Source of the DNA: Actinotalea soli
Lineage (GTDB): Bacteria > Actinomycetota > Actinomycetes > Actinomycetales > Cellulomonadaceae
NCBI RefSeq assembly: GCF_017565425.1
Contig: NZ_JAGEMK010000011.1
Coordinates: 62,001 to 126,000, forward strand
Length of the DNA: 64,000 nt
Direction of reading: 5' to 3'
Shown: one piece after another, positions 50,470 through 63,153 of the stretch
How the letters are laid out: every line of letters starts with the position of its first letter
How positions within the stretch are numbered: position 1 is the first letter of the stretch
Program-made: the position numbers and the translations under genes
Notes under the pieces: generated by a model
What the model was told of the DNA's origin: nothing
Database searches by the model: none
The model's input: the letters and a program-made list of their open reading frames with translations, nothing else

Positions 50470-53084
50470 CGCTGCCCGTCGGGCTCGTCCTCGAGCTCGG
50501 GCCCCACGTCCGTCTCGGCCCCTGGCTCACCCCGCAGCATCGCCAGGGTTCCCGGCAGGTCGTCGGGCTGCACCATCACGTCGCGGGCCTTCGAGCCCTC
50601 CGAGGGCCCGACGATCTCCCGGGACTCGAGCAGGTCCATCAGACGGCCGGCCTTGGCGAACCCGACCCGCAGCTTGCGCTGCAGCATCGACGTCGAGCCG
50701 AACTGGGTGGTGACGACGAGCTCGGCCGCCTGCAGCAGCAGGTCGAGGTCGTCGCCGATGTCCTCGTCCACCTGCTTCTTGGGGGCCGTCGCGGTGACGT
50801 CCTCGCGGTAGGTGGGCTTGAGCTGGGTCTTGACGTGGTCGACGACGGCGTGGATCTCGCTCTCGGTGACCCAGGCGCCCTGCACACGGATCGGCTTGGC
50901 GGCACCCATCGGCAGGAAGAGGGCGTCGCCCTGCCCGATGAGCTTCTCGGCCCCCGGCTGGTCCAGGACCACGCGGGAGTCGGTCAGCGAGGAGGTGGCG
51001 AAGGCCAGACGCGAGGGCACGTTGGCCTTGATCAGACCGGTCACGACGTCGACGCTCGGGCGCTGCGTCGCGAGGACCAGGTGGATGCCGGCGGCCCGAG
51101 CGAGCTGGGTGATGCGCTGGATCGAGGCCTCGACGTCACGCGGGGCGACCATCATGAGGTCGGCGAGCTCGTCGACGATCACCAGCAGGTACGGGTACGG
51201 GGCGATCTTGCGCTCGCTGCCGGGCAAGGGCTTGACCTTGCCCGAGCGCACGCCGACGTTGAAGTCGTCGATGTGCTTGTACCCGAACATGGCGAGGTCG
51301 TCGTACCGCGACTCCATCTCCCGCACCACCCACTCGAGGGCCTCGGCGGCCTTCTTGGGGTTGGTGATGATGGGGGTGATCAGGTGCGGGATCCCCTCGT
51401 ACAGGGTGAGCTCGACCCGCTTGGGGTCGACCAGGATCATCCGCACCTCGTCGGGGGTCGATCGCATGAGGATCGACGTGATCATCGAGTTGACGAAGCT
51501 CGACTTGCCCGCGCCCGTGGCGCCCGCGACCAGCAGGTGGGGCATCTTGGCGAGGTTCGCCACGACGTAGCCGCCCTCGACGTCCTTGCCCACACCCATG
51601 ACCATGGGGTGCTCGGTGCGCCGTGCGGCCGAGGAGCGCAGGACGTCCCCGAGGGAGACGGTCTCGCGGTCGGCGTTGGGGATCTCGATGCCGATCGCCG
51701 ACTTGCCGGGGATCGGCGAGAGGATGCGGACGTCGGCGCTCGCCACCGCGTAGGAGATGTTCCGGCTCAGGGCCGTCACCCGCTCGACCTTGACCCCGGG
51801 GCCGAGCTCGAGCTCGTAGCGCGTGACGGTCGGCCCACGGCTGAACCCGGTCACCGTCGCGTCGACGCCGAACTGCTCGAGCACGGTCGTCAGTGCCTCG
51901 ACGACCCGGTCGTTGGCCGCCGAGCGCACCTTGTGCGGCATGCCCTTGGCCAGGGCCGCCTCGGGGGGCAGGGTGTAGACGACGTCGCCGTCGAGCATCG
52001 GCTGCTCGCCGCGGGGCATCGCGCTGGTCGGTGGCGGGAGGAGATCGGGCGAGGTCACGACCGCCGTCACCGGCTCGGCGGGGTCCTCGTGGGGCACCTC
52101 CGCCTCGAGGACCGTCGTCTCCTCCTCGGCGGCAGGGTCGGCCGGTGCGGTCAGGGCCGCGGTCTCGAAGGCCTCGTCACCGGCGAGCTGCCCGATCTCG
52201 ACGGTCTCCTCGACCTCCGGGGTCCGGCGGCGCGACAACCGGGGCACCCGGCGCTCCCGCCCGGCCTTGGCCGACTGCTGCTCGGCGAGGGTCGGCATGC
52301 GTGAGAGGTCGTCCTCCTCGGCCTGCTCCTCGTCCTCCTGGCGTCCGCCGGTGAGCCGCTCGTAGAGGGCGCGCAGGCGTGGTCCGATCTGGTGCACCGG
52401 GGTCGCGGTCACGACCAGGACGCCGAAGAAGCCGAGCAGGACCATCAGCGGGAGCGCGACCCAGGCGGTGAGCAGGTGCTCGAGCGGCGTGGCGAGGAGA
52501 TAGCCGAGCACACCACCAGCGGCCCGGACCGCGGCGAAGCCGTCCGAGGGCGAGGGGAGGTCCCCCGCCAGGTGCACGATCCCGCAGACCGACAGCAGCA
52601 CGGCCGACAGGCCGATGCCCATCCGCCCGTTGGCCTCGACCCGCTCGGGGTGACGCATGAGACGCACCGCAGCCAGGAGCAGGAGGATCGGCACGACGAC
52701 GCCGACCACGCCGAAGGTCCCGGCGACCACGGCGTGCACCGCGTCCCCCGCGCTGCCCGACAGCCCCCACCACTCCCGGGCGGCCACCACGACGGCCAGG
52801 CCCAGCAGGAAGAAGGCCAGACCGTCGCGCCGGTGCGCCGGGTCGAGGTCACGTGCGCCCCGCCCGAGCCGACGTGCCGTCCCGCCGACGACGTGGGCGC
52901 CACCCATCCAGGCGCCCCGCACCATGCGGACCGGGAGCGACCGCTGCGCAGGCGCCGGGGCCGGGCGCCCGCCGGAGCGCCCCCCGGTCGCGGAGCCGCG
53001 CGGGCTCGGGCGCGCTGAACCCCCTGACCGCGCCGAGGAGGCGCGACCGGAGGCACCACGGGGTGCGGACGTACGGGTGGCCAT
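50448..53084 (-). CDS. ftsK: DNA translocase FtsK
   Basis: The 878-residue translocase moves chromosomes through the division septum. It has a basic N-terminus, about four membrane segments (about 90-235), an acidic linker, then a motor with Walker A GATGAGKSSF and Walker B LLVIVDELADLM, and a C-terminal winged-helix gamma domain (TTQFGSTSMLQRKLRVGFAKAGRLMDLLE) that reads KOPS sequences. The start is ATG at 53084, seven bases after TACCGT (minus strand, 53092-53097); the GTG nine bases further upstream would overlap this hexamer. dapA lies 77 bases upstream. Confidence 0.96.
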   Translation of the reverse strand: MATRTSAPRGASGRASSARSGGSARPSPRGSATGGRSGGRPAPAPAQRSLPVRMVRGAWMGGAHVVGGTARRLGRGARDLDPAHRRDGLAFFLLGLAVVVAAREWWGLSGSAGDAVHAVVAGTFGVVGVVVPILLLLAAVRLMRHPERVEANGRMGIGLSAVLLSVCGIVHLAGDLPSPSDGFAAVRAAGGVLGYLLATPLEHLLTAWVALPLMVLLGFFGVLVVTATPVHQIGPRLRALYERLTGGRQEDEEQAEEDDLSRMPTLAEQQSAKAGRERRVPRLSRRRTPEVEETVEIGQLAGDEAFETAALTAPADPAAEEETTVLEAEVPHEDPAEPVTAVVTSPDLLPPPTSAMPRGEQPMLDGDVVYTLPPEAALAKGMPHKVRSAANDRVVEALTTVLEQFGVDATVTGFSRGPTVTRYELELGPGVKVERVTALSRNISYAVASADVRILSPIPGKSAIGIEIPNADRETVSLGDVLRSSAARRTEHPMVMGVGKDVEGGYVVANLAKMPHLLVAGATGAGKSSFVNSMITSILMRSTPDEVRMILVDPKRVELTLYEGIPHLITPIITNPKKAAEALEWVVREMESRYDDLAMFGYKHIDDFNVGVRSGKVKPLPGSERKIAPYPYLLVIVDELADLMMVAPRDVEASIQRITQLARAAGIHLVLATQRPSVDVVTGLIKANVPSRLAFATSSLTDSRVVLDQPGAEKLIGQGDALFLPMGAAKPIRVQGAWVTESEIHAVVDHVKTQLKPTYREDVTATAPKKQVDEDIGDDLDLLLQAAELVVTTQFGSTSMLQRKLRVGFAKAGRLMDLLESREIVGPSEGSKARDVMVQPDDLPGTLAMLRGEPGAETDVGPELEDEPDGQRWAPSAP

Positions 53085-53161
53085 GCTCCCCACGGTACCG
53101 GGGCAGGGCTCAGCCCCCCGGGAGGCTGCTCCTCGGCCGGGCCGTGTCGTCGGCCCGCTCG

Positions 53162-54073
53162 TCAGACCTTCGCGGAGACGAGGTGCCCGGCGGTCACGAG
53201 GGCCGCACGGACCGCGGCGACCTCGTCCTCGTCCGCGGGGACCTGGGGCAGCCGCATGGTCGCTCCGGGGATCAGGCCGAGGAGGGCGAGGGCGAGCTTG
53301 GAACGCAAAGCCCCGTTCCCGCTGCCGCAGATGAGGTCGATCGTCGGCAGCAGGGTGGCGAACTCCTGCCGCGCCAGGCTGACCTCACCACGGTCCCAGG
53401 CGCGCAGGACCGAGGCGACCTCGTCCCCGAGCAGGTGCCCAGCCATGCTCACGATGCCCACTGCGCCGACCGAGAGGAACGGCAGCAGCATGCCGTCGTC
53501 CCCCGCGTACCAGGCGAGGCCGGTCCGGTCGATCGAGCGCAGGGCGCTCTGGACGTCCCCGGTCGCGTCCTTGACAGCCACGATGCGCGGGTGGGCAGCC
53601 AGCCTGTCGAGGGTCGCCGGCTCGTAGCGGACCACGGTCCGCCCGGGCACGTCGTAGAGCATGACGGGCAGGTCGGTCGCGTCGGCCACCGCGACCGTGT
53701 GGCAGTAGACGCCCTCCTGCGAGGGCCGGGAGTAGTAGGGCGTCACCACGAGGAGACCGTGGGCGCCGACCTCGGCGGCCTGCTCGGCCATCCGGACGGC
53801 GTGCGCGGTGTCGTTCGAGCCAGCGCCGGCCACGACGACGGCCCGGTCCCCCACGGCCTCGACGACCGCGCGGATGAGCTCGGCCTTCTCGGGGGCGTGG
53901 GTGGTGGGGGCCTCCCCCGTCGTGCCGTTGAGCACCAGGCCGTCGTGGCCGTGGTCGACCAGGTGGGTCGCCAGCCGCGCGCCGGCCTCGATGTCCACCG
54001 TGCCGTCGGCCCGCATCGGGGTGACCATCGCGGTGAGGAGCGCCCCGAAGGGGCGGGACGGCGTGTGACTCAT
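53162..54073 (-). CDS. dapA: 4-Hydroxy-tetrahydrodipicolinate synthase
   Basis: The 303-residue enzyme condenses pyruvate with aspartate semialdehyde in lysine synthesis. The Schiff-base lysine is in IVAVKDATGD, the catalytic Tyr in MLYDVPGRT, and the GTTGE motif of the substrate-binding loop is present. ATG at 54073 lies six bases after TAGTTT (minus strand, 54080-54085), so the message may be leaderless. The downstream gene is ftsK; no RNase J gene lies between, unlike in many actinobacteria. Confidence 0.97.
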   Translation of the reverse strand: MSHTPSRPFGALLTAMVTPMRADGTVDIEAGARLATHLVDHGHDGLVLNGTTGEAPTTHAPEKAELIRAVVEAVGDRAVVVAGAGSNDTAHAVRMAEQAAEVGAHGLLVVTPYYSRPSQEGVYCHTVAVADATDLPVMLYDVPGRTVVRYEPATLDRLAAHPRIVAVKDATGDVQSALRSIDRTGLAWYAGDDGMLLPFLSVGAVGIVSMAGHLLGDEVASVLRAWDRGEVSLARQEFATLLPTIDLICGSGNGALRSKLALALLGLIPGATMRLPQVPADEDEVAAVRAALVTAGHLVSAKV

Positions 54074-54116
54074 GGCGACAAACTAACCCCCGACGCCTGC
54101 GGCGCGCGCCTGGTGG

Positions 54117-55515
<1,399 letters not shown>

Positions 55516-55631
55516 GGGGTCATCGTAGGTCTCCCGGTGCGACGGCGGTGGCGGACCCTGCCGCCAGGCCCGGCCGTCCCGCCGGGGGAACCGCGACTGG
55601 ACTCCGCGGCGGGCGACGACATACTGGCGCC

Positions 55632-56402
55632 ATGCCCGCTCATCCCCTTCCTGCAGCGGGACCGGACGGCACACCGGAGGACACGGGCCGGGCCGCGGCG
55701 CGGACGCGGGTCATCCGGCAGGCCGCGTCGGTGTCGGTGGCGACGGGTGTCTACGGGGTCTCGTTCGGTGCCCTCGCCGTGGCGGCGGGCCTCGACCTGG
55801 CGCAGACCATGGCCCTCAGCCTCCTCATGTTCACCGGTGGGTCGCAGTTCGCGTTCATCGGCGTCGTGGGTGCGGGGGGCAGCCCCGTCGCGGCCGTCGC
55901 CACGGCCGGGCTTCTCGGGTCGCGCAACGCGCTCTACGGGGCGGCGATGGCCGCGCTCCTCCGGCACCGCGGGCCACGGCGCTGGGCAGCCGCGCACCTG
56001 ACGATCGACGAGTCGACCGCCGTCGCGGTCGCGCAGGAGGACCCGGTGATGGCCCGCGCGGGCTTCTGGTGGACCGGTCTCGGGGTCTTCAGCCTCTGGA
56101 ACCTCTTCACCGTCGTGGGCGCCCTGGTGGGTGACGCCCTCGGCGACCCTGCCCGCTGGGGCCTGGACGCAGCGGCTGCCGCCGCCTTCCTGGGTCTGCT
56201 CTGGCCGCGGCTGGGCGGGCGCACCGCACAGCTCGTCGCCGCCTGCGCCGTCGTCGTCGCCCTCGCACTCACGCCGGTCGCCCCGGCTGGGGTACCGGTG
56301 CTGGCTGCAGCGGTCGTCGCCGTCCTGGTCGGGTGGAGGGACCCCACGCCGCGGCTCGGTCGACCGGCGCCCGGGTCGGTCACGCAGGGGGACGCCCCGT
56401 GA
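55632..56402 (+). CDS. azlC: AzlC family branched-chain amino-acid exporter, large subunit
   Basis: The 256-residue membrane protein belongs to Azl[42 protein letters not shown] and [14 protein letters not shown], with about seven membrane segments. AzlC works with AzlD to export branched-chain amino acids or toxic analogues. ATG at 55632 lies six bases after CATACT (55620-55625). It overlaps azlD by GTGA. Confidence 0.93.
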   Translation: MPAHPLPAAGPDGTPEDTGRAAARTRVIRQAASVSVATGVYGVSFGALAVAAGLDLAQTMALSLLMFTGGSQFAFIGVVGAGGSPVAAVATAGLLGSRNALYGAAMAALLRHRGPRRWAAAHLTIDESTAVAVAQEDPVMARAGFWWTGLGVFSLWNLFTVVGALVGDALGDPARWGLDAAAAAAFLGLLWPRLGGRTAQLVAACAVVVALALTPVAPAGVPVLAAAVVAVLVGWRDPTPRLGRPAPGSVTQGDAP

Positions 56403-56707
56403 CGAGCACCTGGCTCGCTGTCCTCGGGGCGGCCGTGCTCTGCTTCGCGATCAAGCTGCTCGGCCACCTGGTCCCCGAGCACTGGCTCGCCCAGCCGCGC
56501 GTCGCCAGGATCGCCGGACTCGTCACGGTCGCCCTGCTCGCCGCGCTGGTCGGGGTCCAGACCTTCACCAGCGGCGGAGCCGTCGTGGTCGACGCACGCC
56601 TGGTGGCGGTGGGTGTCGCCGCGGTGGCCCTCGCCCTGCGCGCACCGTTCGTCGTCGTGGTGGTGCTGGCCGCCTTGGTCGCGGCAGGGCTGCGCGCCCT
56701 GGGCTGA
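56399..56707 (+). CDS. azlD: AzlD family small membrane subunit of the branched-chain amino-acid exporter
   Basis: The 102-residue protein with three to four membrane segments (WLAVLGAAVLCFAIKLLGHLVPE; IAGLVTVALLAALVGVQTF; VGVAAVALALRAPF) is an AzlD family partner of AzlC. Its GTG overlaps the azlC stop (GTGA), so the subunits are co-translated. Confidence 0.92.
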   Translation: MTSTWLAVLGAAVLCFAIKLLGHLVPEHWLAQPRVARIAGLVTVALLAALVGVQTFTSGGAVVVDARLVAVGVAAVALALRAPFVVVVVLAALVAAGLRALG

Positions 56708-56778
56708 GGCCCGCGGGAGGACTGGCGGCGGCCCGGACGGCGCCGAGCACCCGGTCGACGCGTTGATAGCCTGCGCGG

Positions 56779-57318
56779 ATGGCACTCTTCCGCGAGCAGG
56801 CTGACGTCTCGGTGCGACCTGCTGTCGCCGAGGACGACACCGCGATCGCCCGCGTCCAGCTCGAGGCCTGGCGGGCCCACCACGCCGCGGTCCTGGGCCC
56901 GGAGGTCCTCGACCAGCTCGACGTCGCGGCAGTCCGCGCCCAGTGGACCCGCGCCATCACCCAGCCCCCCTCGACCGCCCACCACGTGCTCGTGGCCTGC
57001 GACGGCGCCGAGGTGGTCGGCTTCGCCTCCTCAGCCCCCGCCGAGGACGGGGTCGAGGTGCTCGCCCTCGAGGTCCTTCCCGGTCGCCAGCGCGGCGGCC
57101 ACGGCTCGCGGCTGCTCACCGCCTGCGTCGACCTCGCGCGCGAGCACGGGGCCGTGCACCTGCAGACCTGGGTGCTGGACGAGGACGAGGCACGGGAGCA
57201 GTTCCTCGGCTCGGCCGGTCTCGGGGCCGACGGCGCCCAGCGATCCCTCGGCATCAGCGCAGGCCCCGACGGACTCACCCGCACCGTGCAGGAGCACCGT
57301 TGGGTCGCCGAGATCTGA
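56779..57318 (+). CDS. GNAT family N-acetyltransferase
   Basis: The 179-residue protein has a GNAT fold; its motif A, LEVLPGRQRGGHGSRLL, binds the acetyl-CoA pyrophosphate. VSVRPAVAEDDTAIARVQLEAW is the usual first strand and helix. The substrate is unknown. ATG at 56779 lies six bases after TAGCCT (56767-56772), suggesting a leaderless transcript. It stands alone, convergent with the TPR-type gene. Confidence 0.9.
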   Translation: MALFREQADVSVRPAVAEDDTAIARVQLEAWRAHHAAVLGPEVLDQLDVAAVRAQWTRAITQPPSTAHHVLVACDGAEVVGFASSAPAEDGVEVLALEVLPGRQRGGHGSRLLTACVDLAREHGAVHLQTWVLDEDEAREQFLGSAGLGADGAQRSLGISAGPDGLTRTVQEHRWVAEI

Positions 57319-57348
57319 GCGTTTCCGTGGGCGGGCGACCTCGTCGCC

Positions 57349-57804
57349 TCAGCCTCGGGCGGTCCCGGAGCGCCACAGCCGGGCGGCCGTGCGCAGCGAG
57401 GACCGCGCCCGGCGCCGGTCCCCCGCGGCGTCGTAGGCGAAGCCCAGCCGGAACCAGGCAGCCCAGTCCTCGGGGGAGGCCTCGACCTCGTGCCGGGCGA
57501 GGGTGAACGCAGCGTCGGCGGCGCTCCGGTCGATCCGTCCCCCGGGGCTGCGCGGCAGGTCGTCGACCGGCAACGAGCCCGATGCCGCGAGGGTGTCCGC
57601 CATCTGCTGCACCGTCGTCGCGAGCCACAGCTCACGGGCCAGCAGCCAGAGGCCGAGGAGCGGCAGGACGAGGATGGCCAGGCCCAGCCCGACCGCGACG
57701 GGCTCACCCGTGCCGACGAGGACGACCCCGCGACCCACCACGGCCACCAGGTACACGAGGAAGAGCGCGACCATCACCAGCGCGCCGAGGAGAGGACGTC
57801 GCAC
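57349..57804 (-). CDS. Membrane protein with a TPR-like helical repeat
   Basis: The 151-residue protein has two membrane segments (about 6-28 and 38-60) and a cytoplasmic tail with one TPR-like unit (WAAWFRLGFAYDAAGDRRRARSSLRTA). Similar proteins lie next to dapB in other actinobacteria. Function is unknown. It begins with GTG at 57804, six bases after the dapB stop, so it is co-transcribed with dapB. Confidence 0.75.
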   Translation of the reverse strand: MRRPLLGALVMVALFLVYLVAVVGRGVVLVGTGEPVAVGLGLAILVLPLLGLWLLARELWLATTVQQMADTLAASGSLPVDDLPRSPGGRIDRSAADAAFTLARHEVEASPEDWAAWFRLGFAYDAAGDRRRARSSLRTAARLWRSGTARG

Positions 57805-57810
57805 GGTCCC

Positions 57811-58623
<813 letters not shown>

Positions 58624-58658
58624 TCATGTCCGGTCCGTCCGCTGCCGAGGAACAGGTC

Positions 58659-59558
58659 ATGACTCGTCGCGCCCTGGTGCTGGTCCTCGGGACCCTGGGG
58701 CTCCTCGCGACCACGACCCTCGCTGCGGCGGCGATCCATGCCGCGGAGCTCCTCCGCAGCAGAGCGGAGGTCGAGGCCGAGCTGAGCAGCCTCGGGCTCG
58801 ACGTCGACGAGGTGCTTCCCCTCGACCTGGTCGAGCTGTTCTGGTGGTCGACCGAGTGGTCGGTGGGCGCCACGGGCCTCGCGTTGCTCGCCTGGGTGGC
58901 GGCGGCCCACTCCCGGGCTCGTGGCGGTCGCGGACGACCGACCGTGCTGGTGACCGGAGCCCTCCTCGGCGGGTGGGTCGGGGCGTACCTCACGGCAGAG
59001 GAGCTCGCGAGCGGGTCCTTCGCCGTGCCCTGGCCCGGGCCGCAGGTGCCCTACGTCTGGGAGGGAGACGACCTCGTCCTCACCCTCGTGCACCCGGCCA
59101 CGACCGCACCGCTCGTCCTGCTGGTGTCCGTCGCCCTCGCGGTGCTGCTCTCACGCTGGACCCCGCTGACCGCTCCTCCTCGGGCCTCGACGACCAGCGC
59201 CCGGGTGGCCGGCCTGGTGGCCGGCAGTCTGGGCCTGACCCTCCTGACCGTCTACGCCGTGGCGCACGTGCACGCCGTCGGAGAGATCTCCCGGTGGACG
59301 AGCGAGGAGCTCGTCGCCGGTGCGGCGACGCTCCTGGTCGTCGTGCTCGTGGCAGCGATCGCCTCGGGGGACGTCCCGTGGTCGGCGCCGGTGCTGGGCC
59401 TCATCTCCCTCGCGACCCTGCGCCCGCTCGTCGCGCAGTGGTCATGGGGCGGCCCCGACTCCTACCTCCTCGCGGGGCTCGCCGCCTGCGGAGCACTGGC
59501 CTGCGCGTGGGGATGGCGTCCCCTCGCCCGGGGCCTGGACCGGCTCGTCGCCGAGTAG
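58659..59558 (+). CDS. Multi-pass membrane protein of unknown function
   Basis: The 299-residue protein has about seven hydrophobic segments: the first at residues 5-24 (LVLVLGTLGLLATTTLAAAA), others near 65-82, 95-115, 150-167, 185-208, 225-245 and 250-285. No catalytic motif is recognised and I cannot name a family. ATG at 58659 is preferred because GAGG lies about eight bases upstream and the signal-anchor starts at once; ATG at 58626 is possible. It is divergent from dapB and convergent with the M16 peptidase. Confidence 0.7.
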   Translation: MTRRALVLVLGTLGLLATTTLAAAAIHAAELLRSRAEVEAELSSLGLDVDEVLPLDLVELFWWSTEWSVGATGLALLAWVAAAHSRARGGRGRPTVLVTGALLGGWVGAYLTAEELASGSFAVPWPGPQVPYVWEGDDLVLTLVHPATTAPLVLLVSVALAVLLSRWTPLTAPPRASTTSARVAGLVAGSLGLTLLTVYAVAHVHAVGEISRWTSEELVAGAATLLVVVLVAAIASGDVPWSAPVLGLISLATLRPLVAQWSWGGPDSYLLAGLAACGALACAWGWRPLARGLDRLVAE

Positions 59559-59582
59559 CCGCCCCGGAATGCCCGACCGGGA

Positions 59583-60929
59583 TCAGTCGCCGAACGGCCC
59601 GACCTTGACCACGGACCGGGGCTGGGCTGCGAGCAGGCCCGCGAGGTCCTGGACCTCAGCGGCCGTCACCGCACGGATCCGCTCGAGGGACTCGTCCTGC
59701 GTGAGGAGCTGCCCGTGCACCAGCTCGGCCTTGCCGAGCCGACTCATCCGCGACCCCGAGTCCTCGAGGCCGAGGACGAGTCCCCCCGACAGCTGGCCGA
59801 TGCTCCGGTCGAGCTCGGCCTGGGTCAGTCCGTCCTGGGCCAGCCGCTCCCACTCGAGGGCGAGCAGCTCGACGACCTCGTCGACCTTCGCCGGGGTGCA
59901 CCCCGCGTAGAGCCCGAAGACACCGGTGTCCGCGTGACCCGAGGCGAAGCAGTAGACGGAGTAGGCGAGCCCACGCTTCTCCCTGATCTCCTGGAAGAGC
60001 CGGGAGGACATGCCCCCGCCCAGCGCCGCGCTGAGGACCGAGAGGGTGAACCGGCGGTCGTCGGTGGCGGTCAGGCCGAGCCCACCGAGGATGACGTTGG
60101 CCTGCTCGGTGCTGCGGCGGATGGTTGTCTCGGTCGCCCGAGGGGCGGACCCGTCCGGCAGCGTCAGGGAGTCCTGCGCCCCGGCACCGCGACGCGCCCG
60201 GGGGGCGTGCCCCCCCGAGAGGTCCCACCCGCCCTGCTCGAGGGCCCCGACCACCTGGGCGCAGAGCGTCTCGTGGTCGACCCCGCCGGCCGCGGTCACC
60301 ACGAGGGTGGCCGGGCCGTAGTGCTCGCGGTAGTGCTCCCAGACCGCGTCGCGGGGCACCGCACGGATCGAGGCGGGGGTCCCGCCGATGGGGCGACCCA
60401 GCGGGTGCTCGGCGAGCACCGCGGCGGCGAACTGCTCGTGGACGACGTCGGCAGGGTCGTCGTCGTTCATGGCCAGCTCTTCGAGGATCACGCCGCGCTC
60501 GAGCTCGAGCTCGTCCTCGTCGAGGGTCGCCGAGGTGACCATGTCCGCGATGACGTCCACGGCCATCGGCAGGTCCGCGTCGAGCACCCGGGCGTAGTAG
60601 CAGGTGTGCTCCTTGCCCGTCGCGGCGTTGGCCTCGCCGCCGACGGCGTCGAAGGCCTCCGCGATGTCCATCGCGGAACGGCTCGGCGTGCCCTTGAACA
60701 GCAGGTGCTCGAGGAAGTGCGTCGACCCGTGGTGGCCGTCGCGCTCGTCGCGCGAGCCCACGCCGACCCAGGCCCCGACGGTGGCGGAGCGCAGGCCGGG
60801 CATGTGCTCGGTGAGCACCCGGACACCGCCGGGCAGGACGGAACGGCGCACGAGGGCGCCGCCGTCCTGCTCGGCGGTCTGCTCGCTCCCCGGGAGACCC
60901 GGGGCGCTCAGCGGGAGGTCCAGGGGCAC
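59583..60929 (-). CDS. M16 family zinc metallopeptidase (PepR-like)
   Basis: The 448-residue protein is a processing-peptidase-like M16 enzyme. The inverted zinc motif HFLEH (HxxEH) lies near residues 71-75 with the downstream glutamate in the following helix, and the C-terminal half retains the M16 inactive domain with the Arg/Tyr pair (EIREKRGLAYSVYCFASGH). In mycobacteria the gene next to pnp is pepR (Rv2782c), and this arrangement is the same. The start is GTG at 60929, one base after the pnp stop, so it is co-transcribed. Substrates are unknown. Confidence 0.92.
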   Translation of the reverse strand: MPLDLPLSAPGLPGSEQTAEQDGGALVRRSVLPGGVRVLTEHMPGLRSATVGAWVGVGSRDERDGHHGSTHFLEHLLFKGTPSRSAMDIAEAFDAVGGEANAATGKEHTCYYARVLDADLPMAVDVIADMVTSATLDEDELELERGVILEELAMNDDDPADVVHEQFAAAVLAEHPLGRPIGGTPASIRAVPRDAVWEHYREHYGPATLVVTAAGGVDHETLCAQVVGALEQGGWDLSGGHAPRARRGAGAQDSLTLPDGSAPRATETTIRRSTEQANVILGGLGLTATDDRRFTLSVLSAALGGGMSSRLFQEIREKRGLAYSVYCFASGHADTGVFGLYAGCTPAKVDEVVELLALEWERLAQDGLTQAELDRSIGQLSGGLVLGLEDSGSRMSRLGKAELVHGQLLTQDESLERIRAVTAAEVQDLAGLLAAQPRSVVKVGPFGD

Positions 60930-60930
60930 C

Positions 60931-63153
60931 TCAGGCCTGGCTGTCCTCGGACTGCTCGGACGACGCGTCGTCGCCCTCGATGACAGCGTGCAGCGAGAGC
61001 TTGCCGCGCGGGTCGATCTCGCCGATCTCGACCTGGACCTTCTGACCCACCCCGAGGACGTCCTCGACGTTCTCGACCCGCTTGCCGCCCACGAGCTTGC
61101 GGATCTGCGAGATGTGCAGCAGACCGTCCTTGCCCGGGGAGAGCGACACGAAGGCGCCGAAGGTCGTGGTCTTCACCACGGTGCCGACGAAGCGCTCGCC
61201 CACCTCGGGCATGTGCGGGTTGGCGATCGCGTTGATCTGCGCCCGCGCGGCCTCGGCCGACGGTCCGTCGGTCGCGCCGATGTAGACGGTGCCGTCGTCC
61301 TCGATCGAGATGTCGGCGCCCGTCTCCTCCTGGATCTGGTTGATCATCTTGCCCTTCGGGCCGATGACCTCGCCGATCTTGTCGACCGGGACCTTGACGC
61401 TGATCACGCGAGGAGCGTTGGGCGACATCTCGTCCGGGACGTCGATCGCCTCGTTCATGACGTCGAGGATGTGCATCCGCGCGTCACGGGCCTGGGTGAG
61501 CGCGCCCTGGAGCACCGAGGACGGGATCCCGTCGAGCTTGGTGTCGAGCTGGATCGCGGTGACGAACTCGCGGGTGCCGGCGACCTTGAAGTCCATGTCC
61601 CCGAAGGCGTCCTCGGCTCCGAGGATGTCGGTCAGGGCCGCGTAGCGCGGCTGGCCGTCGACCTCGTCGGAGATGAGCCCCATCGCGATGCCCGCGACCG
61701 GCGCGCGCAGGGGGACACCGGCGTTGAGCATCGACAGGGTCGAGGCGCAGACCGAGCCCATCGAGGTGGACCCGTTGGAGCTGAGGGCCTCGGAGACCTG
61801 ACGGATCGCGTAGGGGAACTCCTCGCGGGAGGGCAGCACCGGCATGAGCGCACGCTCGGCCAGGGCTCCGTGCCCGATCTCGCGCCGCTTGGGCGAGCCC
61901 ACGCGGCCGGTCTCCCCCGTCGAGTAGGGCGGGAAGTTGTAGTTGTGCATGTAGCGCTTGCGCGTCTCGGGGGCGAGCGTGTCGAGCTGCTGCTCCATGC
62001 GGAGCATGTTGAGGGTCGTGACGCCGAGGATCTGCGTCTCGCCACGCTCGAACAGCGCCGAGCCGTGGACGCGGGGCAGCACCTCGACCTCGGCCGAGAG
62101 CGTGCGGATGTCGGCGAGACCGCGTCCGTCGATGCGGACTCCGTCGGTCAGGACGCGCTGGCGGATGAGCTTCTTGGTGACCGCACGGATCGCGGCCGAC
62201 AGCTCCTTCTCCCGACCGTCGAAGCCGTCCTGCAGGGCGCCGATCGCGGCGTCCTTGATCTCGTCGAGACGGCTCTCGCGCTGCTGCTTGTCGGCGATGG
62301 TGAGCGCCTCGGCCAGGGGGGCCGAGACCTCGGCCTCGACCGCGGCGTAGGCGTCGTCCTGGTAGTCCAGGAAACGGGGGAAGTCCTGCGTGGGCTTCGC
62401 GGCCTTGGCGGCGAGCTCGGCCTGCGCCTCGCACAGAGCCCGGAGGAACGGCTTGGCGGCCTCGAGGCCCTCGGCCACGACCTCCTCGGTCGGGGCCGCG
62501 ACGCCCTCGTTCTTGACGAGGTTCCACGAACCCTCCGTGGCCTCGGCCTCGACCATCATGATCGCGACGTCGTCACCCACGACCCGACCCGCGACGACCA
62601 TGTCGAAGACGGCGCGCTCCTTGTCGCTGTACTTCGGGAAGGCCACCCACTGGCCGTCGACCAGGGCGATGCGCACGCCGGCGATCGGGCCGGCGAACGG
62701 CAGGCCCGAGAGCTGCGTGGACAGCGACGCGGCATTGATCGCGAGGGTGTCGTACGCGTCGTCGGGGTGCAGGGCCATGACCGTGATGACGACCTGCACC
62801 TCGTTGCGCAGCCCCTTGACGAAGGTCGGGCGCAGCGGCCGGTCGATCAGACGGCAGGCCAGGATCGCCTCGGTCGAGGGGCGACCCTCACGACGGAAAA
62901 ACGAGCCGGGGATACGTCCCGCGGCGTACATGCGCTCCTCGACGTCGACCGTGAGCGGGAAGAAGTCGAAGTGCTCCTTCGGGTGCTTGCCCGCGGTCGT
63001 GGCGGACAGCAGCATCGTCTCGCCGTCGAGGTACGCGGCGGCGGAGCCGGCGGCCTGGCGGGCCAGACGGCCCGTCTCGAAACGGACGGTACGGGTGCCG
63101 AAGCGGCCGTTGTCGATGACGGCCTCGGTGAACTGGATCTCGGGTCCCTCCAT
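60931..63153 (-). CDS. pnp: Polyribonucleotide nucleotidyltransferase (PNPase)
   Basis: The 740-residue 3'-5' phosphorolytic exoribonuclease has two RNase PH domains, a KH domain ([24 protein letters not shown]) and an S1 domain ([31 protein letters not shown]). The usual opening [16 protein letters not shown] sets the start at 63153, with GGAGGGGA upstream. In actinobacteria PNPase also makes guanosine polyphosphates in some species (GpsI). The 236-base gap from rpsO contains a perfect 18-base hairpin. The M16 peptidase gene follows. Confidence 0.98.
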   Translation of the reverse strand: MEGPEIQFTEAVIDNGRFGTRTVRFETGRLARQAAGSAAAYLDGETMLLSATTAGKHPKEHFDFFPLTVDVEERMYAAGRIPGSFFRREGRPSTEAILACRLIDRPLRPTFVKGLRNEVQVVITVMALHPDDAYDTLAINAASLSTQLSGLPFAGPIAGVRIALVDGQWVAFPKYSDKERAVFDMVVAGRVVGDDVAIMMVEAEATEGSWNLVKNEGVAAPTEEVVAEGLEAAKPFLRALCEAQAELAAKAAKPTQDFPRFLDYQDDAYAAVEAEVSAPLAEALTIADKQQRESRLDEIKDAAIGALQDGFDGREKELSAAIRAVTKKLIRQRVLTDGVRIDGRGLADIRTLSAEVEVLPRVHGSALFERGETQILGVTTLNMLRMEQQLDTLAPETRKRYMHNYNFPPYSTGETGRVGSPKRREIGHGALAERALMPVLPSREEFPYAIRQVSEALSSNGSTSMGSVCASTLSMLNAGVPLRAPVAGIAMGLISDEVDGQPRYAALTDILGAEDAFGDMDFKVAGTREFVTAIQLDTKLDGIPSSVLQGALTQARDARMHILDVMNEAIDVPDEMSPNAPRVISVKVPVDKIGEVIGPKGKMINQIQEETGADISIEDDGTVYIGATDGPSAEAARAQINAIANPHMPEVGERFVGTVVKTTTFGAFVSLSPGKDGLLHISQIRKLVGGKRVENVEDVLGVGQKVQVEIGEIDPRGKLSLHAVIEGDDASSEQSEDSQA

